Part shown: one piece after another, positions 1 to 17,170 of the stretch
Numbering within the stretch: the stretch's first letter is position 1
Layout: each line of letters starts with the position of its first letter
NCBI RefSeq assembly: GCF_001522545.3
Contig: NC_031779.1
Coordinates: 4,523,122-4,587,121, forward strand
Source of the DNA: Parus major
Lineage: Eukaryota; Chordata; Aves; Passeriformes; Paridae
Reading direction: 5' to 3'
DNA length: 64,000 nt
Notes under the pieces: generated by a model
Databases searched by the model: none
Told to the model about the DNA's origin: nothing
What the model saw: the letters and a program-made list of their open reading frames with translations, nothing else
Position numbers and translations under genes: made by a program

Positions 1-1393
1 CACATAGTCTACCTCTCTTTTAATTCCTTTGGGATGAGCAGTGTCTGATGGAAACTCTTGGTTTAGGTTGGAAGGGAACTTAGGTGTCCAAGACAGGCAC
101 CTTCCACTAGATCAGGTTGCTCAAAGCCCCATCCTGCCTGGCCTTTTAAACATTTCCAGGGTTAAGTCAACCACAACTTCTCTGGGCAACTTGTTTGTTA
201 AAATTTTTTAGAGATATGTGCTAAGTTTCCTGTGGCAGTTCTGAAGAACCCATTTTCACCCAAATAAAGGCTGCACCATTGTATCCCAAAGGGAGTGGTT
301 GTACTAAAATGCTTCTCGCTCTAAAGCAGCCAGATGCCCCAAAAGCCATTCCCTCCCTTGCTCAGTCCATGAAGTAAGTGTATACAGTATTAGCATATAT
401 TAGTGCCCTGGATTAAGTGGGTGACTCTGGAAATTAACTAAACGCCTTGGCTCATTATCTCTCTGGCACAAAATTCTCTGCAATTCAGCTGAGGTCACTT
501 TATCCCCTTTTCCCCTGCCTCTCCAGCTCAGTGATTGTTAGTGAGAAATCAGCAACTGAAATGCAGCAACTCCTTTCTGAATGCTACAGATTTTAACTTC
601 AGCTTAGGACCTGTGTGAACCCCAGACTTGATCCCAGGGATTTCAACTTTGTAACATACACTACAGGGAAGCTGGTAATTAGCATAATTCAAATTGCGTC
701 TGAGACCCATAAGAGGACAAGGGCTCTGACTATTTGGTACAGATTTGCATCCTGTACAGTGAACATCCCTGACTGTTTATTTTTCTAGAGCTGACTGGCA
801 ATGAACAATAGGGATTTGGGCTACAATCTTCTGATAGTTTCTTAAAGACAGGCATAATTTTTCAGTGCTCAGGGATGATTTTTTATCTCCTCAGATAGCT
901 GGTTGGGAACTGGACCTTACAGTGGAATAAGTGTGCAGTCAATTTTCCAATGCCTGAGCTAGTAAAGGGCTGGGATAAGATGAAACCCACAAATAATACA
1001 GTGCTGCTGGGAGAACTGTGGGAGTATGATGGAGAAATACTGACCACAGGGAGTCAAACTCAGATCCATCTGTGCTTATTAGCTCCAACAAAGCATCAGT
1101 GCTTCAGGACTGGAATGAAGCTGTTCAGATGTGTCTGCACTGTGCTTCCCAGCACTTTGTCAGACACTGGTGCATTTCTTCTTATTTTCAGAGGATTAGA
1201 AAAAAATTCCTTTTGCCCTAATTTTTTTCTTATGCTTTCACAGCCAGAAAGCTCTTTATGTTTCTGTTTTCTTGTCAGTTGTGTAAGAAACACTGCTGCA
1301 GGCTTGGAGACTTAAAGCCCTGCAGGTTAAATTCTCTGGAGATCAGAAGTGAGCTTTAATTTCTTTTCTTCCGTCGTCCCATCTATTTTACAG
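1..1393 (+). other. ANXA2: ANXA2 intron, 3' part (its 5' end is outside the window)
   Basis: This is the tail of the intron before the first visible ANXA2 exon. It ends in a pyrimidine-rich run and a TTTTACAG acceptor at 1393. I searched it for the preceding annexin A2 exon, which would carry the rest of repeat 1 (GVDE and the following helix), and did not find it, so that exon lies upstream. The only recognisable element is a minus-strand CR1 scrap near the start. Short open frames here are in no annexin frame and look like chance. Confidence 0.85.
57..205 (-). mobile_element. CR1 LINE fragment, 3' end, reverse orientation
   Basis: Read on the minus strand this matches the familiar CR1 3' tail: a piece about not losing to a gap-free TTGCCCAGAGAAG start, then the CCTGGAAAT and AGGCCAGG.TGGGGC stretches, GATCTAGTGG, and the closing AAG.TCCCTTCCAACC. 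It is degraded, with several mismatches and no intact terminal octamer repeat, so it is an old, severely 5'-truncated copy. It sits inside an ANXA2 intron, antisense to the gene. Identification is from memory of the CR1 consensus; the ends are approximate. Confidence 0.75.
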
Positions 1394-8579
<7,186 letters not shown>

Positions 8580-8895
8580 AAACTGTGATGGAAGAAACAC
8601 AAGTCCAGAGGATATGCCTTTTTTGCTCTTCATTTTACTGTAACCCTAGAAAACCTGAATTTCCTAGCTAACCTTGACTTCCCCTTTCCCTGCCAGAGCC
8701 CTGCTGCAGTTTGCTCCCCTGCGCTGTGCGTGCCTCTCTCTGCAGCTCTGCTTGGCTCTGCCAAAGGTCCTAACAGTGTATAGCCAGAGAAACTAACCCT
8801 CCAGGGAGAAACAGGCTCACACTTGCTTGTGAAGGGCTCTGCCTCTCTGTGCAATGTTTCTAATAAAACAAATAAAAATGATGTTTTTCTTTAAG
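8580..8895 (+). other. ANXA2: ANXA2 3' UTR
   Basis: About 315 nt between the stop and the presumed cleavage site. It is compact and moderately C-rich, and shows no repeat. The sequence between its end and the CR1 at 9100 contains nothing I recognise. The 3' boundary is inferred from the polyadenylation signals. Confidence 0.8.
8862..8876 (+). terminator. ANXA2: ANXA2 polyadenylation signals (two AATAAA)
   Basis: AATAAA occurs at 8862-8867 and again at 8871-8876, about 285 nt after the stop. A T/GT-rich downstream element (TTTTTCTTT, then GTTGTCTTT near 8899) follows. Cleavage is expected between roughly 8880 and 8900. A further AATAAA at 9654-9659, just beyond the CR1, could be a rare distal site. 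Confidence 0.85.
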
Positions 8896-9099
8896 AATAC
8901 GTTGTCTTTCAGACCTTAATTTGAAAACTATCTAAATAGTTGATGTGTATTTAGCTTTTGCTGTCAATTTTCTGTGTTGTTTTTAACTTTTTAGGGTTCA
9001 CTACTTGTGGCTGAAAACTTACCTTCTTCCCTCCAGCCCTTCACCTGTTTAATGATTCACTTTGTCAGCAGATCCAAAACCATTCTCTTCACTGGTTGA

Positions 9100-9646
9100 G
9101 GGAGATGATCCTGCCCTTCTGCTTGGCCCTACTGAGGCCACACCTGCTGTACTGTGTCCAGTTCTGGGCTCTCCAGAACAGAGACACATGGAGCTCCTAC
9201 AGCGGGTCCAGTGGAGGCCACAGAGATGATTAAGGGAATGGAAGCATCCTTTTGATGAGGAGACACTGGGGCAGCTGGGCCTGTTAAGTCTGGAGAAGAG
9301 AAGACAGAGAGGGGATATAATTTATGCTGATAAATATCTCCAAAGTGGATGCCAGTTGATGGTGCCAGACTCTCTTCAGTGGCATCCAGCGACAGGACGG
9401 GGAGCAGTGGCCATAAACTAAAACACGAGAAGTTTCACCTCATCATGAGGAAGAACTTCACTCTGAGGGTGGCAGAGCGCTGGGAGAGCTGCCCGGGATG
9501 GTCATGGAGTCCCTCTGTGGAGACATTCCAAACCCACCTGGGTGTGTTCCTGTGTTACCTGCTCCAGGTGACCCTGCCTGGGCACGGGGGTTGGACTGGA
9601 TGATCTCCAGAGGTGCCTTCCAACCCTGACTGTTCTGTGATCATCT
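9100..9646 (+). mobile_element. CR1 LINE, 5'-truncated 3' end
   Basis: The sequence follows the end of CR1 ORF2 and the 3' UTR in order: GGCCCTACTGAGGCCACACC, ACTGTGTCCAGTTCTGGGCT, the CTGGAGAAGAGAAG stretch, the AGGAAGAACTTCACT stretch, GGTTGGACTGGATGATCTCC and GAGGTGCCTTCCAACCC, then TGTTCTGTGAT at the tail. It keeps only the last about 550 bp, as most CR1 copies do, and its frame is broken. It lies about 200 bp after the ANXA2 polyadenylation site in the same orientation. The subfamily cannot be named by eye. Confidence 0.93.
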
Positions 9647-9878
9647 TTCCTCTAATAAAGTACCAATGAAACCTGAGCCACAGTCATCTCTGCCTGCCTG
9701 TGGGGGGCCAACACTTGAATCCCTCCTCATCGTTTAAATACTTTGTGTACCGGTATGCAAGGGGGAATAGTTTGAGAACAGTGCGAGCAGCCTGTCTGAA
9801 GCAGGAGCTGGGGATCTGTGCCCAGGTGCGCCGGGCCCGGGCCGGTCGGAGGGGAGCGAGGCAGGCGCTGCTCTCCCC

Positions 9879-10054
9879 GTGAGGGGTGAGTTCCCACCTT
9901 CCTCCCGCGGTGGGGCAGGGCTGAGGGCACCGCCGGGCATCCCCTCTCTCTGTGAGGGGCGAGTTCTCGCCTTCCTCCCGCGGTGGGGCAGGGCTGAGGG
10001 CACCACGGACCGTCCCCTCTCTCTGTGAGGGGTGAGTTCCCGCCTTCCTCCCGC
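9879..10054 (+). repeat. GC-rich minisatellite, 73-bp unit, about 2.4 copies visible
   Basis: Units begin at 9879, 9952 and 10025 (GTGAGGGG each time), an exact 73-bp period. They share GAGTTC, CCTTCCTCCCGCGGTGGGG and CAGGGCTGAGGGCACC; differences are a few C/T and small-block changes. The array runs into the N gap, so the true copy number is unknown. Because 73 is not a multiple of 3, a translation through it cycles through all three frames. Confidence 0.95.
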
Positions 10055-10144
10055 NNNNNNNNNNNNNNNNNNNNNNNNNNNNNNNNNNNNNNNNNNNNNN
10101 NNNNNNNNNNNNNNNNNNNNNNNNNNNNNNNNNNNNNNNNNNNN
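10055..10144. other. Assembly gap (90 N)
   Basis: Undetermined bases directly after the third minisatellite unit begins. Sequence right of the gap does not continue the 73-bp unit, so the array ends somewhere within the gap. The true length may be much larger than 90. Confidence 0.99.
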
Positions 10145-10464
10145 TCCCCACCCGGCACAGCAGAAAGTCGGCAGGATGCGCTGCTCTTGTCTTACTGAGA
10201 CACTTTCTCCCACTACGGCATGAATGTCACAGCCGAATGTTAGGGAAAAGGTGTGAAGAGCAAAACCTTCCCCCCAGCTGGGAATGGGGCGCGGTGCCCT
10301 CACGGGTGAGGGCTGAGGGGAGCGGCCATCCAGGTGCTCTCCGGGGGTTGCTGATCACACCCCCAGCACAATTTATTGTAAATATCACAGAGTTGTCAGC
10401 AGGTAAAACGGTTTCCTCTTTTCACAGCTGTTGCTTCTTTGGAAATGCAAAGCTGCCGGTAAGT

Positions 10465-12419
10465 ATCAGGTGTTTCCACTCCGTTATTATCTGGTTTGTA
10501 GCCCTGTTTCAAGGGCTCGGTTACTCCTCAGAGATAGTTTTGATCTCCTCAGAACTATGAGAAGCACACAGGAGCTTCATGCCTCTATTAGAAGGGTGAG
10601 AGATTTTGCTTAAATATCATTGGCTGTAGACCACAAAAAATATTTGGTGTGAAAACACTGCAGTTGGTAAAACATTGGTAATTTAAATGCACAAATGATA
10701 CAATTTTTCAGGAGCAGCTCCAATTTAATGCCTGATGGAGCAGTGTCATCCACACCTGTTTACAAAATGCCTCTCTGTCTAGATTTGTACATTTAAAAAC
10801 TATTGCTGAGATAGCAAATCACTCTTTGAATCTAATTAGGTAACTCATCTCTATAAATGTTGCTTGCTCAAATGTGGTCCTGTAACAGAAATCAAACTGC
10901 AAGCATTTTTCCAGTGAGTGGAATGAAAACTAGAATTTGATGGCTGGCATGCTCTGCCTCACTGCCACAGGATGTTCAAAATTGCAGGCTGTTTTTCTTC
11001 AAGAGCAAAACCATGTTAGATAAACCAGCAGGATTTCAAAGGCCAGGACTATTTTTACTGATTTTAGACTAGGAAGAAAATTAGTCTCCTGTGAGATATC
11101 TAGAAGATTTGTTGGTATTGTCAATTTTTTTTCCTTAAATTACTGGCTTATTGATGTTTCAGATAGGAATAAATCTATTTTTATCGATATATATAAATTT
11201 CCAAACTCTGATGTTCATCCTGTCGTTTGGTTGCAGCCTTGCTAATAAGCAAGATGGGTCCCTGTCCATGGTGTATCGCAAAAATCAGATCTCTGAGACT
11301 TTGAAAGGTAGGAATACCTTGAAGAATTATGTTTGACAGTATTGCAGCATTTTATTAGTAAATACCTACATGGAAAATTAAATATATGTTTAAAAAACTA
11401 ACAGCATTTCAGTTGTTGATAGTGTAATTTAGACCATTATCTAAGACCTATTTACATTCAGAAGTAAAAAACAAAACAAAAAGCAACAACAAAAAAACCC
11501 CAAACCTTAAAGTTTGCTGTTCCCTGTCTTTGTTGTGCCAAGTATCTGTGAAGAAATTTTTTCTGGTCAGATCTTGATTCTGTTTCTTGTGTTTGCTCTT
11601 TGGTGCTCCCCTTCCAATAGCAGAGACAATAACCAGAAGTTTTACACTTCATTGGCACTGTTTCTTTAACTACCCCATATTGCACAGCAAATAGCAGCAA
11701 TAGGATTTAATTGGATGTGTTTCTTACCAGACCTACTCTTTAACACAGACACTGGAATATAGAGCTAAAGAACTGTACTGTTGGGCCAATATAATTTAAA
11801 TTTACTAAGAAAGTAGTAATGTTTCTAACACGGAGAGATGGTTCCTTGTCCTGTGTATAAGGGAGACTTTACTTTTCCTTTCAGAATTCCCATATTTATA
11901 TTTCAGAGGATTTTTTCTAGGTTAGAATCTAAACAGTCCAATTCAGAGTAAGAAAACATCACTAAAGAATAGTTGTCATGCTTGTATTAAGCCATGTTCC
12001 TTTCAGCAATTCCTGCCTTCATTTGCACAGCACCTAACCATCTTATAAACAAACAGTTTATTAGTAATGTGCATTGATGAGAAGTCATTCAAGATGTTTT
12101 ACAAGTGAGAATCAGATGTAGAATGTTTTAATTAAATTCAAATGTAGTTCAGCCAAAACTGAAGACAACATTTACATTCTGGTAAAAGGTTCCTTGCAAG
12201 ATGAGAGCTTTGACTCCTTGCTGTTAAAAAACCTTCTTAATATTACAATGCTGTCTATAATTTCACTTCTCAATGGGTAATGTTTGTTCTCTGAACACTG
12301 CTTTGACTGTTTATGGGGATTGTTCCTCAAGTGTAGCTTTTTTCCCACTGTAGTGAGGACAGATGAGCTCCTGAGCTCCTCAGAAGCACCACCTAGAGCA
12401 GCAGAGTTAGGGTGTAGGT
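10465..12419. other. AT-rich intergenic sequence, no gene seen
   Basis: No recognisable coding sequence. It contains an A-rich, CA-interrupted patch at about 11461-11510, of the kind left by eroded retroposon tails. Otherwise I see nothing. Confidence 0.7.
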
Positions 12420-12680
12420 TCGGGATCGAGTGTCCGGCGTTTCTTTGTTTCTGTCCTGTCCATTCTAGAGAAAGAGCCGTATTTGGGTGACATGTTTGGC
12501 AGCAGACGTTTCTATTTGCAAGGTCCCTTGGGGCTAAGAACTAATTCGCTGCGAAGCCGCGGCTCCCCGAGCGCTGCGGGGCCGCTCTGGGTGCACTGGC
12601 AGCGGCCGCTCACGAGAGGGAGCTCGGAGAAAGCGCCAGGCTGTTCCCTCGGCCAAACAAAACAACACCGAGAACAGCAA
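12420..12680. promoter_or_regulatory. Isolated CpG-dense patch (orphan CpG island candidate)
   Basis: I count 14 CpG in the 120 bp 12541-12660, at about 69 percent G+C, inside AT-rich surroundings. It includes a SacII site (CCGCGG, 12557) and a NotI site (GCGGCCGC, 12602-12609), both rare outside CpG islands. CpG survival at this density usually means an unmethylated germline element: a promoter or a poised enhancer. No coding exon is evident on either strand. An open frame of about 100 codons crosses it, but its codons look random. It is short for a classical island. Confidence 0.45.
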
Positions 12681-15600
12681 TCTCTCTCCCTGCGTATGAA
12701 CTCTGCTCTCTCCAAACATTTACATTCCCTGACTCTAAGCCTTCGTGTCAAAAATTCAGTTTCATCTTCCAGTATTTTTTCCTGCTCTCTTCTCTGAAAT
12801 ACTTCACCAATTTTAATAATTGCTCTCTTTAGGCGTAGTCAAATGAAACGATTTCTTAAATTCTAATCATGTTGTGAATTTCTGTAACGGAGACATTTTC
12901 TACTAAGACTGTTTTTAAAGAGTGGGTTAATAGTGACAATAAGTATAAAGGATTCTTCTTTTCTTTAAAGGAAGGGGTTTTGATCTTGAAATTATCTGCT
13001 GCTTCCTGACTTCGATCCAGGTACATTGTTATTTTCTGTAGAAAATTAAACACAACCCCTTTTTTTTTGCTATGTTCATAATATAAAAATTGTGGGCATT
13101 GCACACTCATTGCGTTTTCATTGTCTTTGCTAATAACAAAATATGTGTTATGAAAGTAGTTTTCTAAAGGAAATATTTCAATTTATTAATGTGTATTAAC
13201 CCTCCTTTCCTCTCACTTTTACTGATCTGTTCACAATGGGAAATGTTTTTAAAATTTTTATACAGAAACAATTTGTTCAGTTATGTGAGGTGACTGTTTT
13301 CATCCTATGCATTTTTAGGATTAAGAAAAGATTTTCATTAAATTTCTTTTTAGTATTGCTTATTTAAGGTCCTATTTAATGCTGAACACCAAAAAAACCA
13401 CAAAAAACCCCACAACAAACCCAAACCAATCAACACTGTATGTAACTATTTTAAGAAGGTTGATTGGAACACAAGCTATTGCTGTGATTCCTAATTTAAT
13501 AGCTAAGGAATGTGGCCAATATTCTCCTCTGCCAGGTGTCCTTAGCTGGCTGGTTTATACTGACTTATTGTTTTACTTGTAAGATAAAAATAAAATGTAA
13601 GGCTTGTGAAGGATATTTCTAAGCATACACAGAACTTATCTGAAAATCTGCTTTTAATATTATTATTGAATACTCATTAAATCTATTTAATCACTTCAGT
13701 ACAAAAATCAGGATGAATTCAAACCTGATACAAAATAGGCATCTTATTAAAAGTTGAACTTATCAAATACTTTGCAATTACATTCTATGGAAGAGAAAGT
13801 TTTATTTAAAGTAGCTTTAATACAGTTTGATTTTAAAACAAATACTAAAGTATTTTATATCTGTGAAGCACTAAAGACAGGTAAGTATTCTGGGAAAATA
13901 TTTTTCTTAACATTTTGCAAAAAATATTAAATTACTATTATTTTTTAGGCTTTCTGTGACTATATACAGAAAATTGTATTTTGTTTGTGAAAAGGTATAG
14001 CAATTAACTTATTACAAATATACAAACAATGATGTGCTTAAATACATCACTAAAGCAACAGTTGGCATTGTACAGCAAATACATTAATAACAGGTGATTT
14101 AATTCCTTTCCCTGTCCAATTTTTTGTCCTCCACACTCAAAAAACCAAAACAAAACTGCTTTTTATTTTCTGGTTGCTTTCAGCTCTCACATGGTACATG
14201 TTTGATGTGGGTAGATGCGACAGTTTTCTTCTTTTTCTCTTCCTCTTCTGTCTTGGTCTGTTTTATTTTACTTTGAGAAAACAGGCTTAGATATCCTGCT
14301 GTTTCAAAGCCTGCCTGGACATGAGCTGTATTAGTCTGAGAGTGCCATGTAGAAGAAAATAAAAATAAACTAATAAGATTGGATGTGACTTTTTAAGTTA
14401 TTTCTCTCGCCACCATTTCTTGCCATAGACATGGAGACAGGACTGCAAAGAGAAATCAGAAGTGCAGTTATTTCAGAAATAAACTGTTGTATCTGTAATT
14501 GGTGCTAATGCTAATGTAGTGTTTTAAAACAAGGAATTGGAATAGAGTAGAAGCCACAAGGCTGAAAATAATGAACTCCAGTAAGGTAAATGATGAACTG
14601 ACAAAAAATTCAGACTGTGTGATATGAGTGGAGATCTGACTTAGTAGAAGAGAACACAGGAAATAAATTTGCAATCTGCCTCTCACTCTTTTGTTTTGAG
14701 CAATTGTGTGGCAGGTGTTTTGGATTAGTGGTGGTCATAGCTCAGAAAACACCCTGATGTTGGATGAATATGCTGCAGAACTGATTCTCTAGCCTCTGTG
14801 TCTAAGAACTGTATTTTAGAAGGACAGGAAGTTGAGTAAGTAGCAGATAATTTACTTACACAGATTGATCTTTTCCGGTTAAATATTAGAAAGAAAAAAA
14901 AAAAGAAGGGAATATGGTGTGCAATTTATGGAAGGAAAACCTGAGATGGGAAAGGAACACTGGGGTCCTGGTGTGATGTGTCCGGTAAAGGCCTCCCTGA
15001 GTGAGTAGAATGCTCAGCTGGAGCCTTGAGTCAGCTGTAAATTCAGGTCTGTGTCTGCAGTTTATATAAAGCATTAAGCACTCCAATGTCCTGGAAGATC
15101 CAGACCTGTCATTTTCAGCAGTGGGAATTAGGCACCTAAACACCTTTCAGTGTCTGAGTCTCCTGCTGTGTGAGTGCCTCCTAACATGAGGCATTTATCA
15201 GATTCTGGAGTGCTGCAGGCCCTTCAGCCAGGACAGTGTCCCAGTGACCATGTTCAGAGTTTCTCCTAAACAGGGCAGATACTGGGCTTGCAGACACCCT
15301 GGCTTTTTGATCCCAGTTTTCTTTGTCTCTTAGCTTAATCTTTGTTATCACATATTCTTATGTCATCAGAAAATCTCATTGTTTTAGTAAAAATCATAAC
15401 TGGAAGAAGTTGCCACCAATTATAAATAGAATTAATTGATTGTGAAAGTGCTCTTGATTCAGGATTAATACAGTAGTTTATGTGTTTTATAAGTTTAGCT
15501 GTCCTCTTCTTCCCCTCAAACAAGCTACTAGTTATCATTTGCTACATTTTTCAGGTCTAGGCATGAGCGCATGTTTTGAAACAGCTTTACCAAGGTATAC

Positions 15601-17150
15601 TGTCCTCTGTTTAATTACTCTGGCAGCAGTTTGGATTCACTGATAAAAAAAAATAAACACTGTGGGACAGAATTATCTGAATGCTGTTCCCTTTTGTCTC
15701 CTCATCTATTATATGACATTATCCAAGTCATTTAGTTTATCTCAGTTTCTCAGTTTTCCTTTTAAATTAGAGATTAATTTCTTCTTTTTAAACTAAAAAT
15801 CCCCCAAACCTATATTTTTAAGTAATTCCTGATACAGCAAACCTATTACAGCAGTTGATGAGCTGTTTTCATTAAGTGTTTTCAGTTCCCAAGTTCAGTT
15901 CTTCAGGACTGATTAGCATTAATGATTATGTTTCAGCTCTAATGCTGCCTGGGAAATGTGTTTTGAAGCTTTGATCCAATTTTCATAGCCTGTATATCTG
16001 AGTTATTTCCCTAGGTGGACAAGTACTTTCACAGCTGTCCAAGCTGCAAGTCTTGGTCCTACCTTCCACTAGGGCAAGAGTGAGTCTGAAAATTTGGGAT
16101 GAGGCAGCCAAGATATGAGAATGCACAGTTCAATATACAATGTTCTGTGGAATAAACAGAGCAGCTGGTGTATGAGTGAACCTGTTGGGCTGAAATACTT
16201 GGGGAAGTCTTGTTGTGATAGAACTGTCCTGTCTGTCATTCCAATGCTCTTTGGCCAATATGCAGTGGGTCTTCTGTCATTGGTGGTCCTGGGTGGGTTT
16301 TTTTCCTGTATCTGTTTCTAAACAACTGCATGCTCTGCTGTTCTCTCCCAAATCAATGGACCATAAAATGTGTATCACTCTTTTAAACATGTTTTCCAGT
16401 CTACCTGGTTTTTGTACACGTACAGTCCAGGTAAATGGAGTGCTTTGCTTTGAGGGCAGATTAAAGCTGTAGTTTGCTCCCTTGCTGATCCTTCTGAACT
16501 ACCTTCATCTCTTCTCTTTTTTCCTTTCTCTTTTTTTTTAATCTACAATTCTTTTAATTTTCTACTCTTAACTCACGGAGTAAAAAATGAGAACAAGCCT
16601 AGAGCCATGATCTAAAGCTCAGGGAGATCAGTTAAGAAGGCAGATACTGATTTTGGGATATTTAAAACTGATACTTATATTTGGGAATGTTTAAAATGGC
16701 AAGGTTAAGGAAGGAATTTTCTTTCCATGGTAAATACTACACCAGATCATAGGAAAAGAGCTCAGCTTTGTATTAGTGTATGGATTTGCCATTAAATCAT
16801 TAAGAGGGTCATTACACTGATTCAAATTCAGTGTTAGATTTTCCAGATGGGCTTTCTCAGTATTAGTGGCACCAGAGTATTCAGAGGGAATTGCAGGAAG
16901 AGTGTCCAGCAACGTCAGGATAGCTGCTGCTGAAACCTCTGCTTGGCTCAGCTAGGAATTTATTGTCATTTAGCGAAAATATTGGTGAGAACATAACCTT
17001 TTGTAATGTTTAATATTTTATTGGCTATAAAAGATAAAATATAGAGTAAAAGGAAGTAAAATAGTATTTTGCTAGGTCGGGAGTTAGATTTATGCTGCTA
17101 CTTACTGACAGAATAATCAGTGGGTCATAAAGATCTGCCTCCTATCTCTT
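12681..17150. other. AT-rich intergenic sequence, no gene seen
   Basis: Nothing recognisable as a gene. It includes an A/C-only low-complexity patch at about 13387-13430, and an isolated donor-like GACAG|GTAAGTAT at 13881 without a convincing acceptor upstream. A TATAAAAG preceded by ATTGG at about 17015-17030 resembles a core promoter but stands alone. Confidence 0.7.
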
Positions 17151-17170
17151 GTGTGTGTGTGTGTGTGTGT
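17151..17170 (+). repeat. (GT)10 microsatellite
   Basis: Twenty uninterrupted bases of GT repeat. Confidence 0.98.

Larger units (their letters stand above)
9775..10464 (+). promoter_or_regulatory. GC-rich, CpG-rich block, possible CpG island with a consensus splice donor at its edge
   Basis: From about 9775 the base composition changes sharply from the AT-rich surroundings: runs such as GCGCCGGGCCCGGGCCGG and many CpGs. The block contains the minisatellite and the N gap, then decays by about 10350. At 10459 a near-perfect splice donor follows (CCG|GTAAGTAT). This could be a promoter CpG island with a first exon, or simply a GC-rich minisatellite locus. Undetermined sequence inside it prevents a firm call. 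I see no open frame that is convincing: frames through the minisatellite exist only because it is a repeat. Confidence 0.35.

Noticed and set aside
9684..10303. Overlapping open frames of 143-189 codons on the minus strand through the GC-rich block
   Set aside because: They run through the 73-bp minisatellite and across the N gap, so they are open only because of repeat composition and undetermined bases.
12413..12440. GGTTCGGGATC resembling a tRNA B box
   Set aside because: No A box at the right distance and no cloverleaf can be drawn around it.
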